Source: Caryophanales bacterium (GTDB lineage: Bacteria > Bacillota > Bacilli > Alicyclobacillales > SLC66). From it: a DNA stretch of 26,123 nt. Shown piece after piece: positions 9,001-17,905 of the stretch. The stretch spans positions 1-26,123 of the forward strand of contig DAIELO010000003.1 of assembly GCA_027341705.1 (NCBI GenBank). The letters run 5' to 3'. The notes under the pieces were generated by a model, which made no database searches, had not been told where the DNA came from, and worked only from the letters and a program-made list of their open reading frames with translations. Position numbers and translations under genes: made by a program. Numbering within the stretch: the first letter of the stretch is position 1; each line of letters opens with the position of its first letter.

Positions 9001-10401
9001 ACGAATCAAACTAGCAAATGTCCCAATGACCTCGCCCGCCCTCATTCGTACCCCGGCGATTTCAATTAGTTCATTTTCATATGCAGAGAGCCCAGTTGTT
9101 TCGGTGTCAAATACTACATATTCAGTTTCCGAATCCAGCACAGCCTCGATTGGTTGCAAAACAATTTGTTGCCCCGAATCTATTAAGTTAATTTCAACGC
9201 CATATAAAATTTTAATGTTATATTTTGCACCTGCAGCAAAAGCCTCTGGATACGCTTGAACAACTGCGTGATCGGTAATTGCAATCGCCTGATGGCCATA
9301 TTCGCTTGCCTTGCGAATCAGTTCAGTAGCAGACACAATGCCATCCAAGGCGCTCATTTGCGTATGCGCATGTAACTCGACACGCTTGTGCGCTGCGTCA
9401 TCTATAACCACCGGTGGATAATAGGGAACCGCATCTTGGATTTGCAACGTCAATTCTTTTGCATACGCATCATATTGCACCGCTCCCCGCACGCGCACAT
9501 ATGAATTTTCAGTAATCCAGTCGATGTTTTGATTTTCTTTTGTTCCCCCACGAAGGAATACTTTGCACGTAATTGAATCAGTGTGGTCATTGACGTGAAA
9601 TGTGATGAGCTTGCGGCTATTTTGTAATTCTCGTATATCTAAGCCAAATGCTCTTCCTGCGATCACCACACGTCTCATTTCATCTTGGATTGACGAAATA
9701 GCGACAGCCTCATCGGTAAACGATTGACCATAGATCGACCTGCCCTCAGGTTTTTTCTCTTCCGAACGGATGGTCTCCTCAGCCTGTTTGCGAACAATGG
9801 CAATCACATCCGCATCCATATCGTCCCTAAATGCCTGCACCATTTGTTCACTATCTTGATGTGATTCCAGTACCACAGTAACCAACTTACCCATTAGCCC
9901 CTGCAATTGCAATCCCAAAAGCACGTCAAGACGCTTGCGTTTAGGCACATCGAGTGACCCTGCCATCATTAGTACAAATACATCATGCTTTTTCAAATTC
10001 CACATTGCATTTTTCAGCAGTACTTGTACACCCGTTTCTTGCTCCATCACAATCATACAGGCCGCTAAAAGATAATCCTCATACCTGCTCCATGCTAATT
10101 CTGTCGTAGGCATATTTTTAGTAAAAGAATCTGATTCACTGCGTTTTATATCCACTTTGGCAGCAGCCAATGATTTTTGAATAACAGACCAACACCGCGC
10201 TAATACAAGAGGAGAGACATCATCCTGTGCGGGCAACACCAAAGTCACTTTTCGCTCTAATTGCGATAAAAATACTCGCACATTTTGCGCGAGTAAAAGC
10301 CTAATTGCATTTTCCAAGTCTTGATCGATGCCCTGTATTTTTGCAAAATCAAGCAATCGATACACATTTTCAGTCCCCGAAACCGAAATATCCGACTGCA
10401 A
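6064..10401 (-). CDS. polC: DNA polymerase III PolC, Gram-positive type
   Basis: PolC is the main replicative polymerase of Bacillota, with built-in 3'-5' proofreading. The 1445 aa protein shows, in order, an N-terminal domain, an OB-fold region (about 230-330), a PHP domain beginning ELHAHTQMSALDG near residue 340, and a DEDDh exonuclease inserted in the PHP domain with DTETTG near 428 and HNAEFDLSF downstream. Next come a four-cysteine zinc module (CASC and CPNC, about 918-950) and the palm with PDIDLNFSGEY near 969. The C-terminus ends in QLSLF, the beta-clamp binding motif. The layout matches B. subtilis PolC (1437 aa). The start is a TTG at 10401 with AAAGGCGG about 8 bases upstream. It follows rseP by 34 bases; proS, which sits between them in B. 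subtilis, is absent. Confidence 0.97.
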   Translation of the reverse strand: MQSDISVSGTENVYRLLDFAKIQGIDQDLENAIRLLLAQNVRVFLSQLERKVTLVLPAQDDVSPLVLARCWSVIQKSLAAAKVDIKRSESDSFTKNMPTTELAWSRYEDYLLAACMIVMEQETGVQVLLKNAMWNLKKHDVFVLMMAGSLDVPKRKRLDVLLGLQLQGLMGKLVTVVLESHQDSEQMVQAFRDDMDADVIAIVRKQAEETIRSEEKKPEGRSIYGQSFTDEAVAISSIQDEMRRVVIAGRAFGLDIRELQNSRKLITFHVNDHTDSITCKVFLRGGTKENQNIDWITENSYVRVRGAVQYDAYAKELTLQIQDAVPYYPPVVIDDAAHKRVELHAHTQMSALDGIVSATELIRKASEYGHQAIAITDHAVVQAYPEAFAAGAKYNIKILYGVEINLIDSGQQIVLQPIEAVLDSETEYVVFDTETTGLSAYENELIEIAGVRMRAGEVIGTFASLIRPSVPIPSKITEITSINDEMVRDQPTVQEVLPKFYEFAKDSILVAHNAEFDLSFLKEQCKRLNHPPFDQAVVDTLALARTLLPEARNHRLKTLTTKFNVKLTQHHRALADAEATGKVFYHLLDLANKKYGVSRLAKLSAIGKESGDFNRNRAYHATVFVRNQTGLKELYRLVSDAHVKYFYRQPRTPRALLQAYRESFLIGSGCKSGEVFQGLLRGKSRDELKAMMKFYDFIEVQPLDHYQPLLESGEISSIETVKEYQQLLLTLADELQLPVVATGDVHFLRPEDAVYREIIMYSSGPQRDQRKRVVQPMLTMKTTSEMMAEFAHLNERAQEVVIDNSHKIAEQIDVIRPVPDRVYPPNMEGAEEQVRELSITKVHEWYGEELPDLVQERLDKELHSIISNGFAVNYLIAHKLVTKSLADGYIVGSRGSVGSSFVATLLDITEVNPLAPHYRCASCQYSEFIMNGSIGSGFDLPDKHCPNCNTILIKDGQDIPFETFLGFKGDKVPDIDLNFSGEYQARAHKFTEELFGKDYVFRAGTISTIADKTAYGYVRKWADDQGKMMRSAEVARLVAGCTGIKRTTGQHPGGLIIVPNDYEIYDFCPIQFPADDLSAEMQTTHFDFHSIHDNLLKLDILGHDDPTVLRMLKELTDLDPRTVPVDDAKVYSLFSGTSALGVQPEEIRSRTGTYGIPEFGTKFVRQMLEDTKPATFSDLVRISGLSHGTDVWLNNAQELIRSHTAPLQEVICTRDDIMVYLIYRGLEPSRAFKIMEGVRKGKGLSEEDTEYMRQFNIPEWYLASCRKIKYMFPKAHAAAYVLNAVRIAYYKVYKPLSFYAAYFTVRAEDFDLELMVRGADAISAHIEEIESKGVIATTKEKSLQTVLEVALEMTRRGYHFKTLDLNDSDAAKFLIRGDQLLPPFAAAPGIGVTAAQSIVDARNKSEFISVEDLQERTRVTRAVIELLDRYGCLQHLPESNQLSLF

Positions 10402-10435
10402 AAAAAAGCCGCCTTTCTCTCATCAATCATGGTTT

Positions 10436-11698
10436 TTAGAACATTTGTGTCACATCTAGATAGGTACGAAACACAGTAAATAATATCAGAATTGCAAATC
10501 CCACCACATGAACCATATACTCTTTGCGCGGATCAATTGGCCTACCACGAATTCCTTCCACCAACATAAACAAAAATCGGCTACCATCCAACGCAGGAAT
10601 CGGTAATAAATTAAAAATGGCCAAATTCAAACTTAAAATGGCAGTCAAATTCACCAGATTCAATAAACCCTGTTGCGCCTGTTGACCGATGACAGCGACA
10701 ATTTTCACAGGACCACCCATATCTTTGACAAACGCATTCTTGTGCGTAAATAAATTTCCTAACGCATCAAAGATCAACTGCGTATAACTCCACGTCTGCT
10801 CGACACCGCCTGTAATGGCCATTCCAGCGCCATGAGCCGTGACAGGAGCCACACCAATAAAACCCAACCCTTGCGCATCTTTGATCGGACGAACTGGCAC
10901 ACTTAGAGTCTGACCACTTCGTTCCACACTTAATTTGACCGTTTTATCGGGACTCCCTTGTATAGCCGCCACAAATTGATTCCATGTAGCCATTGATTGC
11001 CCATTAACCGCTTCAAACACATCTCCTGAATGTAATCCTGCACTAGCAGCGGGGGAATTAGGTACTACTGAGGAAATAGCAGGTGGATTTTGCGGAGCCC
11101 CAATCACACCGACGACAATAGCAAACAACACCATGGTCAACACCACATTCATAAATGGCCCTGCAAGCACGATCGCCATTCTTGCTAAAAGTGGTTTTTG
11201 GTACATCTGCTGATCTGGAGGAGCTAAAGGAATCTTGTCTTTCCCATTAATCAAAAAAGCGCGTCGAGCGATTGGATAAGTTTGAACTCCCTCTGTCGTC
11301 TGCAACGCCATTGTATACTTTTGCTGCATATCAACTTGCTTTAACTCGCCTTGTAACCCATCTGGTAAGCCTTGTGGGTCACTAATCTCAGTGATTTCTT
11401 GCGCATCATTCAAATGTACAGAAAGTGTTTCTCCCAGTTTGAACAATTGATCTTGAGGCATTTCTCCAGCCAGCATGACATATCCGCCAAGTGGAAATAA
11501 ACGTATCGAGTATTCAGTTTCTCCCTTACCAAATCGAAAGAGAACCGGACCAAACCCTACGGCAAAGCGCGGAACCAGCACGCCAGCTTTTTTTGCAACA
11601 ATAAAATGGCCAAACTCGTGAATCGTCACCAATACCATAAACACAACGACCACTGCAATAATTGATCTCAATCCACCAGTAAGAAGCCATGCGATCAC
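10436..11698 (-). CDS. rseP: Site-2 intramembrane metalloprotease RseP/RasP
   Basis: This is a polytopic membrane zinc protease of the M50B family. In B. subtilis RasP cleaves anti-sigma factors such as RsiW and leftover signal peptides within the membrane. The active site HEFGH is at residues 27-31 in the first membrane helix. A second conserved helix has AGPFMNVVLTMVLFAIVVG, a PDZ domain spans about 205-275, and the third metal ligand lies in PIPALDG (Asp371). The 420 aa length is typical of Bacilli. The start is GTG at 11698, with GGGAGGG 7 bases upstream; GTG overlaps the dxr stop as GTGA. It sits between dxr and polC. Confidence 0.95.
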   Translation of the reverse strand: MIAWLLTGGLRSIIAVVVVFMVLVTIHEFGHFIVAKKAGVLVPRFAVGFGPVLFRFGKGETEYSIRLFPLGGYVMLAGEMPQDQLFKLGETLSVHLNDAQEITEISDPQGLPDGLQGELKQVDMQQKYTMALQTTEGVQTYPIARRAFLINGKDKIPLAPPDQQMYQKPLLARMAIVLAGPFMNVVLTMVLFAIVVGVIGAPQNPPAISSVVPNSPAASAGLHSGDVFEAVNGQSMATWNQFVAAIQGSPDKTVKLSVERSGQTLSVPVRPIKDAQGLGFIGVAPVTAHGAGMAITGGVEQTWSYTQLIFDALGNLFTHKNAFVKDMGGPVKIVAVIGQQAQQGLLNLVNLTAILSLNLAIFNLLPIPALDGSRFLFMLVEGIRGRPIDPRKEYMVHVVGFAILILFTVFRTYLDVTQMF

Positions 11699-12891
11699 GA
11701 GGATGCCCTCCCCTCACGTATCATTCTATTTGCTTCCTCCCTAGCCCATGCGTCTACTTCCATCACCTGGTCCAGAGTAGGTGAAGCAATGTTCTGATGA
11801 TATTCGATAATCTGCGCCACCATGTTGACTATTTGAATGTAAGGCAATTGTCCCTCTAAAAATGCGAGCGCCGCGACTTCATTCGCTGCATTTAATACGG
11901 CTGGGTAGGTTCCACCTGCACGACCACAATCATAAGCTAAATCAAGTGCAGGAAAAGCGGCACGATCCGGCGCTTCAAAACTCAGTGAATTAATTTTCGT
12001 TAGATCTAGTGGCAACCAAGGCGACTCCACCCTTACATTTCCGCCATACATTGCAAATTGAATAGGGATTCTCATATCCGCCGTACCCAACTGAGCCATC
12101 ACAGCCCCATCTTTGTAGTATACCATCGAATGTATGATACTTTGAGGATGAACCACCACATCAATCTGATCATATGGCGTGTGATACAGATAATGTGCCT
12201 CGATAATTTCAAACCCTTTATTCATCAACGTCGCTGAATCCACCGTTATCTTTGCGCCCATTTTCCACGTAGGGTGAGCTAATGCATCTGCTACCGTTAC
12301 ACGTTCCAACATGTCTCTTGAAAATCCCCGAAACGGACCTCCTGAAGCTGTCAACACGAGTTTATTGACCGTGCTGATGTCATTGCCAAGCAAACACTGC
12401 ATAATAGCAGAATGCTCTGAATCCACAGGAATGATGCTTGCCTTCCCTTCGTGAGCCGCTGCCCAGACAAGCTCCCCCGCTGCCACAAGTGTTTCTTTAT
12501 TGGCCAAAGCCACGTCTATGCCTTTTTGCAGCGCTACAATAGTGGGTTGAATCCCTACTGCGCCAACTACTGCATTGACCACTAGGTGAACACCTGACCA
12601 CGTGACAGCCCCAATCAGACCCTCTTTCCCAATACCCACTTCGATTGGAAAAGGTATCGCGCGCCTAATCTCAATGGCCTGTTGTTCATCGCGCACTCCA
12701 ACAAACTCTGGTCGAAATTCAAGAATGTTTTGAATCAGTTTAGCCGTTTGGCGATTGGCAGTAATGGAAACTACGCGAAAATCCTCAGGGTGAGCACGCA
12801 CCACATCAAGTGTTTGCATACCAATAGAACCTGTCGAACCGATAACCGCAATGTGTTTTTGCAATGAATTAGATGCCCCACTTTCTAACAC
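11695..12891 (-). CDS. dxr: 1-deoxy-D-xylulose 5-phosphate reductoisomerase
   Basis: Dxr converts DXP to 2-C-methylerythritol 4-phosphate using NADPH and a divalent metal, the committed step of the MEP isoprenoid pathway. The NADPH-binding GSTGSIG is at residues 18-24. ALANKETLV, the metal-site VDSEHSAI, the flexible ASGGPFRGF loop, AHPTWKMGAKITVDSATLMNKG and EIIEAHYLY follow in the family order. Length is 398 aa. The frame begins with GTG at 12891, directly abutting the cdsA stop with no clear ribosome site. A TTG at 12864 would give a start closer to the homology and is an alternative. It is flanked by cdsA and rseP, the usual order, and feeds uppS through isoprenoid precursors. Confidence 0.95.
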   Translation of the reverse strand: MLESGASNSLQKHIAVIGSTGSIGMQTLDVVRAHPEDFRVVSITANRQTAKLIQNILEFRPEFVGVRDEQQAIEIRRAIPFPIEVGIGKEGLIGAVTWSGVHLVVNAVVGAVGIQPTIVALQKGIDVALANKETLVAAGELVWAAAHEGKASIIPVDSEHSAIMQCLLGNDISTVNKLVLTASGGPFRGFSRDMLERVTVADALAHPTWKMGAKITVDSATLMNKGFEIIEAHYLYHTPYDQIDVVVHPQSIIHSMVYYKDGAVMAQLGTADMRIPIQFAMYGGNVRVESPWLPLDLTKINSLSFEAPDRAAFPALDLAYDCGRAGGTYPAVLNAANEVAALAFLEGQLPYIQIVNMVAQIIEYHQNIASPTLDQVMEVDAWAREEANRMIREGRASS

Positions 12892-13671
12892 TCATTTGAA
12901 CAACCATATGATTAAATGATAGGCGATGGGAGCGGCAAGGAGCAAGCTGTCAAAACGATCAAGAATCCCACCGTGACCCGGTAATATCCATCCAGAATCC
13001 TTTACCTTGTAATTGCGCTTCAATGCTGATTCTATTAAATCACCAATTTGGCCAAAAACCGATATCACAGCACCCAACACAGCAAATTGCCACCACAACT
13101 GAACACCGTGTGTCACACTTAAACAGCCGAATAACGTGGTCACCGCAATCGCTAAAAAGACTCCGCCGACAGCGCCAGAGACTGTTTTTTTAGGACTAAT
13201 CTCAGGCATCAATTTGCGTCCCCCAAAAGCTCGTCCCACAAAGTAAGCTCCTGTATCGGTAGCCCAAATTGCAAAAAAGATCAGCAATACCCAGGTCATC
13301 CCATAATTCATTTGGCGCAAATCTAAAAGCGTCCGAAAAGCATAACTGGAATACAGGGCACCAGCAAACAAAACTCCTGCTCCGGCAAATGAAAACTGTT
13401 TTCTTCTGACAATCGTAAGTGCGAGAAGCAAATAGAAGAGGATGTACCAAAAGTGCTCAAATGCCGGCCATATTACCATCAGCATTGTATACAAAACAGC
13501 AATAATACTTTCAATGCTCCATAACGGAACCTTCATCATTGTCCCTATTTCCAGTGTGCTCACTGCTGCAATCATGGCAAAAAAAACAGCCATCCACATG
13601 CCGCCCAGCTTCACAGCGACAAGAATCATCATTACCCCTATCACAGCCGTTATCACACGCGAAAGTAACAC
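12892..13671 (-). CDS. cdsA: Phosphatidate cytidylyltransferase
   Basis: CdsA makes CDP-diacylglycerol from CTP and phosphatidic acid in the membrane, the branch point to all phospholipids. The protein is about 259 aa with roughly eight hydrophobic segments. The family signature near the C-terminus is plain: SALKRNYKVKDSG followed by LPGHGGILDRFDS. The central AIWATDTGAYFVGRAFGG and SPKKTVSGAVGG motifs are also present. Two GTG codons are possible starts; the second (13671) is preferred because GAGGT lies 6 bases before it, against 3 before the first (13674). It lies 9 bases downstream of uppS and abuts dxr. Confidence 0.94.
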   Translation of the reverse strand: MLLSRVITAVIGVMMILVAVKLGGMWMAVFFAMIAAVSTLEIGTMMKVPLWSIESIIAVLYTMLMVIWPAFEHFWYILFYLLLALTIVRRKQFSFAGAGVLFAGALYSSYAFRTLLDLRQMNYGMTWVLLIFFAIWATDTGAYFVGRAFGGRKLMPEISPKKTVSGAVGGVFLAIAVTTLFGCLSVTHGVQLWWQFAVLGAVISVFGQIGDLIESALKRNYKVKDSGWILPGHGGILDRFDSLLLAAPIAYHLIIWLFK

Positions 13672-13680
13672 CACTTCACC

Positions 13681-14454
13681 TCATTTTAAACCGCCAAACC
13701 GCCGTTCCCTGGAGTGATAAGCTTGAATGGCCGCTTCCAAGTGCCGACGTTCGAATTCTGGCCACATTTCATTCACAAAATATAATTCTGTGTATGCGAT
13801 TTGCCACAATAAAAAATTACTAATTCTTTGATCCCCTGATGTCCTAATCAATAAATCAGGATCTGGTATACCGCGAGTCGCTAACGCATTGCTAAAAACC
13901 GCTTCGTCAATCTCCTCAACTGCCACTTTCCCATCAGTGACCAGTTTGGCAATTGACTGGACCGCATCAATAATTTCTTTACGACTGCCATAATTAAGTG
14001 CGAATTGCAAGTTTAAGCCAGTATTAGCAGCTGTAGTCTGCAACGCCCGATTCACAGTAGCCTGCGTGACAAGCGGCAATTCGGTAGTATCCCCAAGAAT
14101 TGTAATACGCACATTGCGTTCCACAAGTTCTTCGATATCCAATGCAAAAAATTCATCAACTAAGCGCCACAGATACTCAACTTCTTGACGAGGACGTTTC
14201 CAGTTCTCCGTTGAAAACGAATACAACGTTAAATACTTAAGTCCCAAATCATCACTTGCTCTCACCACCTCGCGCATCGCGAGCATCCCAGAATGATGGC
14301 CAGCAAGCCGAGGAAGTCCCCTAGCTTTCGCCCAGCGGCCATTTCCGTCCATGATAATGGCAATATGATGAGGCCCCTGTTCAGCAACCAACCGATTGTA
14401 ATGTTCAATTTCGGCCGAATTCTTGTTTTTTTGTTTATTTCCAAACGGCCACAT
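13681..14454 (-). CDS. uppS: Undecaprenyl diphosphate synthase (isoprenyl transferase)
   Basis: UppS condenses isopentenyl diphosphate onto farnesyl diphosphate to give C55 undecaprenyl diphosphate, the lipid carrier for peptidoglycan and wall polymers. The 257 aa protein has the cis-prenyltransferase motifs IIMDGNGRWAKARG (catalytic Asp), YSFSTENWKRP, LQFALNYGSRKEI and DLLIRTSGDQRISNFLLWQ followed by YTELYF. The N-terminal 25 residues are charged and variable. The start is ATG at 14454, with GGAGG 8 bases upstream. It is in the conserved frr-uppS-cdsA-dxr order, so isoprenoid supply, carrier lipid and phospholipid synthesis are co-transcribed. Confidence 0.96.
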   Translation of the reverse strand: MWPFGNKQKNKNSAEIEHYNRLVAEQGPHHIAIIMDGNGRWAKARGLPRLAGHHSGMLAMREVVRASDDLGLKYLTLYSFSTENWKRPRQEVEYLWRLVDEFFALDIEELVERNVRITILGDTTELPLVTQATVNRALQTTAANTGLNLQFALNYGSRKEIIDAVQSIAKLVTDGKVAVEEIDEAVFSNALATRGIPDPDLLIRTSGDQRISNFLLWQIAYTELYFVNEMWPEFERRHLEAAIQAYHSRERRFGGLK

Positions 14455-14488
14455 TTCGGTATCCTCCAGAACATCGCACTCAAAACAA

Positions 14489-15789
<1,301 letters not shown>

Positions 15790-15805
15790 TCACTAACACG
15801 ATGAT

Positions 15806-15831
15806 AAATTGGGCGCTTGCGCGCCCAATTT
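15806..15831 (-). terminator. Hairpin between tsf and pyrH, possible terminator
   Basis: A perfect 11-bp stem (15821-15831 with 15806-15816) closes a 4-base loop. Its centre is GC-rich and its ends are A/T, so on the minus strand the 3' arm ends in AATTT followed by ATCATCG. The U-tract is short and partly formed by the stem itself. It lies 32 bases after the tsf stop, so it could partly terminate rpsB-tsf transcripts or serve as an RNA processing or stability element. No promoter was recognised between it and pyrH. Confidence 0.55.
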
Positions 15832-15863
15832 GCTGCTCATGAACTTTAATCCCATGAAATTTG

Positions 15864-16517
15864 CTATTTTTTAACTTGAGCCATTACTTCAGCCACAAAA
15901 TCATCTTGTTTCTTTTCTAGTCCCTCGCCCATTTCATAACGGACAAAACGGCGAACTGAGATATTCTCGCCAACTTTAGAAATCATCTGATTGACCAGTT
16001 GCGTAATTGTAATCGAAGGGTCTTTTACAAACGGTTGATCGAGCAAACAAAGCTCACGCAGATACTTATCCACTTTGCCTGTCACGATTTTATCAACGAT
16101 ATGCTCTGGCTTGCCTTCGTTTAATGTCTGTTGACGGAATATTTCCGTCTCATGCTCCACTACTTCCTGTGGAATATCTTCGCGCCGTAAGTGCTCTGGC
16201 TTACTTGCGGCAATATGCATTGCAATGTCACGCACGAACGACTTAAAATCATCCGTTTTAGCAACAAAGTCAGTCTCGCAATTCACTTCCACAATGACGC
16301 CAATCCGCCCACCTGCGTGAATATACGATTCCACAACACCTTCTGCGGCAATTCTTCCCGCTTTTTTTGCTGCGGAAGATAACCCTTGCTCTCGCAAAAT
16401 TTCAATTGCTTTCTCCAAGTTACCTTCAGCCTGTTCTAGTGCCTTCTTGCAATCAAGCATACCAGCTCCAGTTTTTTCACGAAGCTGTTTCACCAAATTT
16501 GCTGCCACGACAGCCAT
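15864..16517 (-). CDS. tsf: Elongation factor Ts, short form
   Basis: EF-Ts is the nucleotide exchange factor for EF-Tu. The N-terminal UBA-like domain has [20 protein letters not shown] at residues 8-27, followed by the EF-Tu contact motif with [12 protein letters not shown] near 78-89. The protein is about 217 aa, against about 293 in B. subtilis. It contains one compact core region and ends [34 protein letters not shown], so much of the second core and dimerisation part is absent, as in other short-form EF-Ts proteins. The end is intact, so this is a natural short version, not a truncation. The ATG at 16517 has AGGAG 8 bases upstream; an upstream in-frame GTG overlaps that ribosome site and is rejected. 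Confidence 0.95.
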   Translation of the reverse strand: MAVVAANLVKQLREKTGAGMLDCKKALEQAEGNLEKAIEILREQGLSSAAKKAGRIAAEGVVESYIHAGGRIGVIVEVNCETDFVAKTDDFKSFVRDIAMHIAASKPEHLRREDIPQEVVEHETEIFRQQTLNEGKPEHIVDKIVTGKVDKYLRELCLLDQPFVKDPSITITQLVNQMISKVGENISVRRFVRYEMGEGLEKKQDDFVAEVMAQVKK

Positions 16518-16543
16518 GATATTCACTCCTATTCATTTTGCAA

Positions 16544-17260
16544 CTAATTAACGCCCTCTTCGGCAGACTCGTCTTCTCCACCTTGACGGCCTTCCATAAT
16601 TGCATCTGCCATTTTGCCACAGAGCAATTTTACCGCACGTATCGCATCATCATTGCCAGGGATCACATAGTCAATTTCATCAGGATCGCAGTTTGTATCC
16701 ACAATACCCACAATCGGAATACCGAGTTTACGTGCTTCTGCCACTGCAATACGTTCCTTGCGCGGGTCAATAATAAACAGCGCTCCCGGAAGTTTTTCCA
16801 TGTTTTTAATGCCGCCCAGGAATTTTTCTAACCTATCTTTTTCTTTATTAAGCAAGATAACTTCTTTTTTAGGAAGCACTTCAAATGTGCCGTCCTCTTC
16901 CATTTTTTCTAGTGTGCGCAACCGGTCAATCCGCTTTTGAATCGTATTAAAGTTAGTTAATGTACCTCCAAGCCAACGCTGATTCACAAAATAACTATCA
17001 GATCGAATGGATTCGTCACGAACTGAGTCCTGCGCTTGTTTTTTCGTTCCGACAAATAATACGGATTTTCCTTCAGAGGCGACCTGCCGAATGAAATTAT
17101 AGGCCTCATCGACCTTCTTCACCGTTTTTTGCAGGTCAATAATATAAATCCCATTACGCTCCGTGAAAATGTACTTATCCATTTTCGGATTCCAGCGACG
17201 GGTTTGATGCCCAAAGTGGACACCTGCCTCAAGTAATTGTTTCATTGAAATGACTGCCAT
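16544..17260 (-). CDS. rpsB: 30S ribosomal protein S2
   Basis: S2 is a late-assembling protein of the 30S subunit, located on the back of the head-body junction near S1. The 238 aa protein opens with [22 protein letters not shown] and has [42 protein letters not shown], and [24 protein letters not shown]. An acidic tail ends it. The ATG at 17260 has GGGAG 7 bases upstream. It is the first gene after a promoter and a roughly 100-base structured leader, and is followed 26 bases later by tsf, the almost universal pairing. Confidence 0.97.
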   Translation of the reverse strand: MAVISMKQLLEAGVHFGHQTRRWNPKMDKYIFTERNGIYIIDLQKTVKKVDEAYNFIRQVASEGKSVLFVGTKKQAQDSVRDESIRSDSYFVNQRWLGGTLTNFNTIQKRIDRLRTLEKMEEDGTFEVLPKKEVILLNKEKDRLEKFLGGIKNMEKLPGALFIIDPRKERIAVAEARKLGIPIVGIVDTNCDPDEIDYVIPGNDDAIRAVKLLCGKMADAIMEGRQGGEDESAEEGVN

Positions 17261-17360
17261 TATTATTCTCCCTTCAAGTTTACCCTCCGTTGGCTTCTAC
17301 AGAATAGCCCCCTGCATTTCGCAGACTTAACCTTCCTCTGCCAACGTGTGTTTTTCACCT
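17261..17360 (-). promoter_or_regulatory. Structured rpsB leader, possible S2 autoregulatory element
   Basis: The predicted untranslated leader holds a 7-bp outer helix, CGTTGGC (17340-17346) with GCCAACG (17288-17294). This encloses a small hairpin, CTGC (17321-17324) with GCAG (17312-17315). Alternative local pairings exist: GCAGA can pair with TCTGC, and GGCT with AGCC. The 3' arm of the outer helix ends just before GGAGGG, while the GGGAG nearest the ATG stays outside it. In E. coli S2 represses its own mRNA through the leader. Whether this sequence does so is inference. No intrinsic terminator is visible in it. Confidence 0.45.
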
Positions 17361-17365
17361 GCAAG

Positions 17366-17394
17366 AGTATATCATTATCGGATTTTTCAAGCAA
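17366..17394 (-). promoter_or_regulatory. Candidate sigma-A promoter of rpsB-tsf
   Basis: On the minus strand TTGCTT (17389-17394) and TATACT (17366-17371) are 17 bases apart, with TG one base before the -10 (extended -10). A second, overlapping pair, TTGTGC and GATAAT (17374-17379), also has a 17-base spacer. The promoter lies about 35 bases after the stop of the last flagellar-operon gene. No terminator hairpin was found between that stop and the promoter, so some read-through from the flagellar operon into rpsB is possible. Confidence 0.65.
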
Positions 17395-17428
17395 GTGCAC
17401 AATTGTTATAATAACTCTAATACTACGC

Positions 17429-17905
17429 TTAACGAATGGCCATGGTATGTAATATTTGTGAAAAAGATTCGTTTACACGAAACGTATACTTTCCAGCCCG
17501 AAGTAGGTGATTATACTTGATCGCTGCAATCACAAATGAATCTGGTGTCGGTACAATACCGACTCTGGATAAGGCCACAGCAATTTCAGATATAGACATG
17601 CCCGGATAGATGACCAGCGTTACTGGTCTACCTGTTTTTAGCGCATGGTGTGCTGGTTTAGTAGATTTCTCGTGTGCTACTGTAAGCGCCTGCTGATGGG
17701 CACTTGCAATGGCGGTCTGCTCAATTACGTGAATCTGTTGATGCAATTGTAGATTTTGACTATTCAATGTATGTATTTTTTTATCTAGTACGAACATCTG
17801 TTGACTAGATTGATGGATAGTAAAAAACTGTAACACACCTAAAATTACTGTCGAAACAATTATTCCTGTACCCACCCCGGCATAAAAGCTGGGCCGAACG
17901 TTCAC
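17429..17905 (-). CDS. Membrane protein with MltG/YceG-like domain, no catalytic part
   Basis: This 158 aa protein has one hydrophobic segment (about residues 10-30), a helical, probably coiled-coil stretch (36-66), a His/Ala/Lys-rich linker (66-93), and a C-terminal domain (95-156). The last domain resembles the LysM-like N-terminal domain of the endolytic transglycosylase MltG: VTLVIYPGMSISEIAVALSRVGIV, then LLRAGKYTFRVNESFSQIL. The catalytic transglycosylase domain of MltG is absent, so it should not be annotated as an enzyme. It is probably anchored with the C-terminal domain outside the cell, perhaps contacting peptidoglycan. It is the last gene of the flagellar cluster; its GTG overlaps the previous stop as GTGA. 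The ribosome site is weak. Function unknown. Confidence 0.75.
   Translation of the reverse strand: MNVRPSFYAGVGTGIIVSTVILGVLQFFTIHQSSQQMFVLDKKIHTLNSQNLQLHQQIHVIEQTAIASAHQQALTVAHEKSTKPAHHALKTGRPVTLVIYPGMSISEIAVALSRVGIVPTPDSFVIAAIKYNHLLRAGKYTFRVNESFSQILHTMAIR

Noticed and set aside
17395..17428. Terminator at the end of the flagellar operon
   Set aside because: Only very short A/T-rich palindromes are present and none is followed by a U-tract, so a terminator cannot be claimed.
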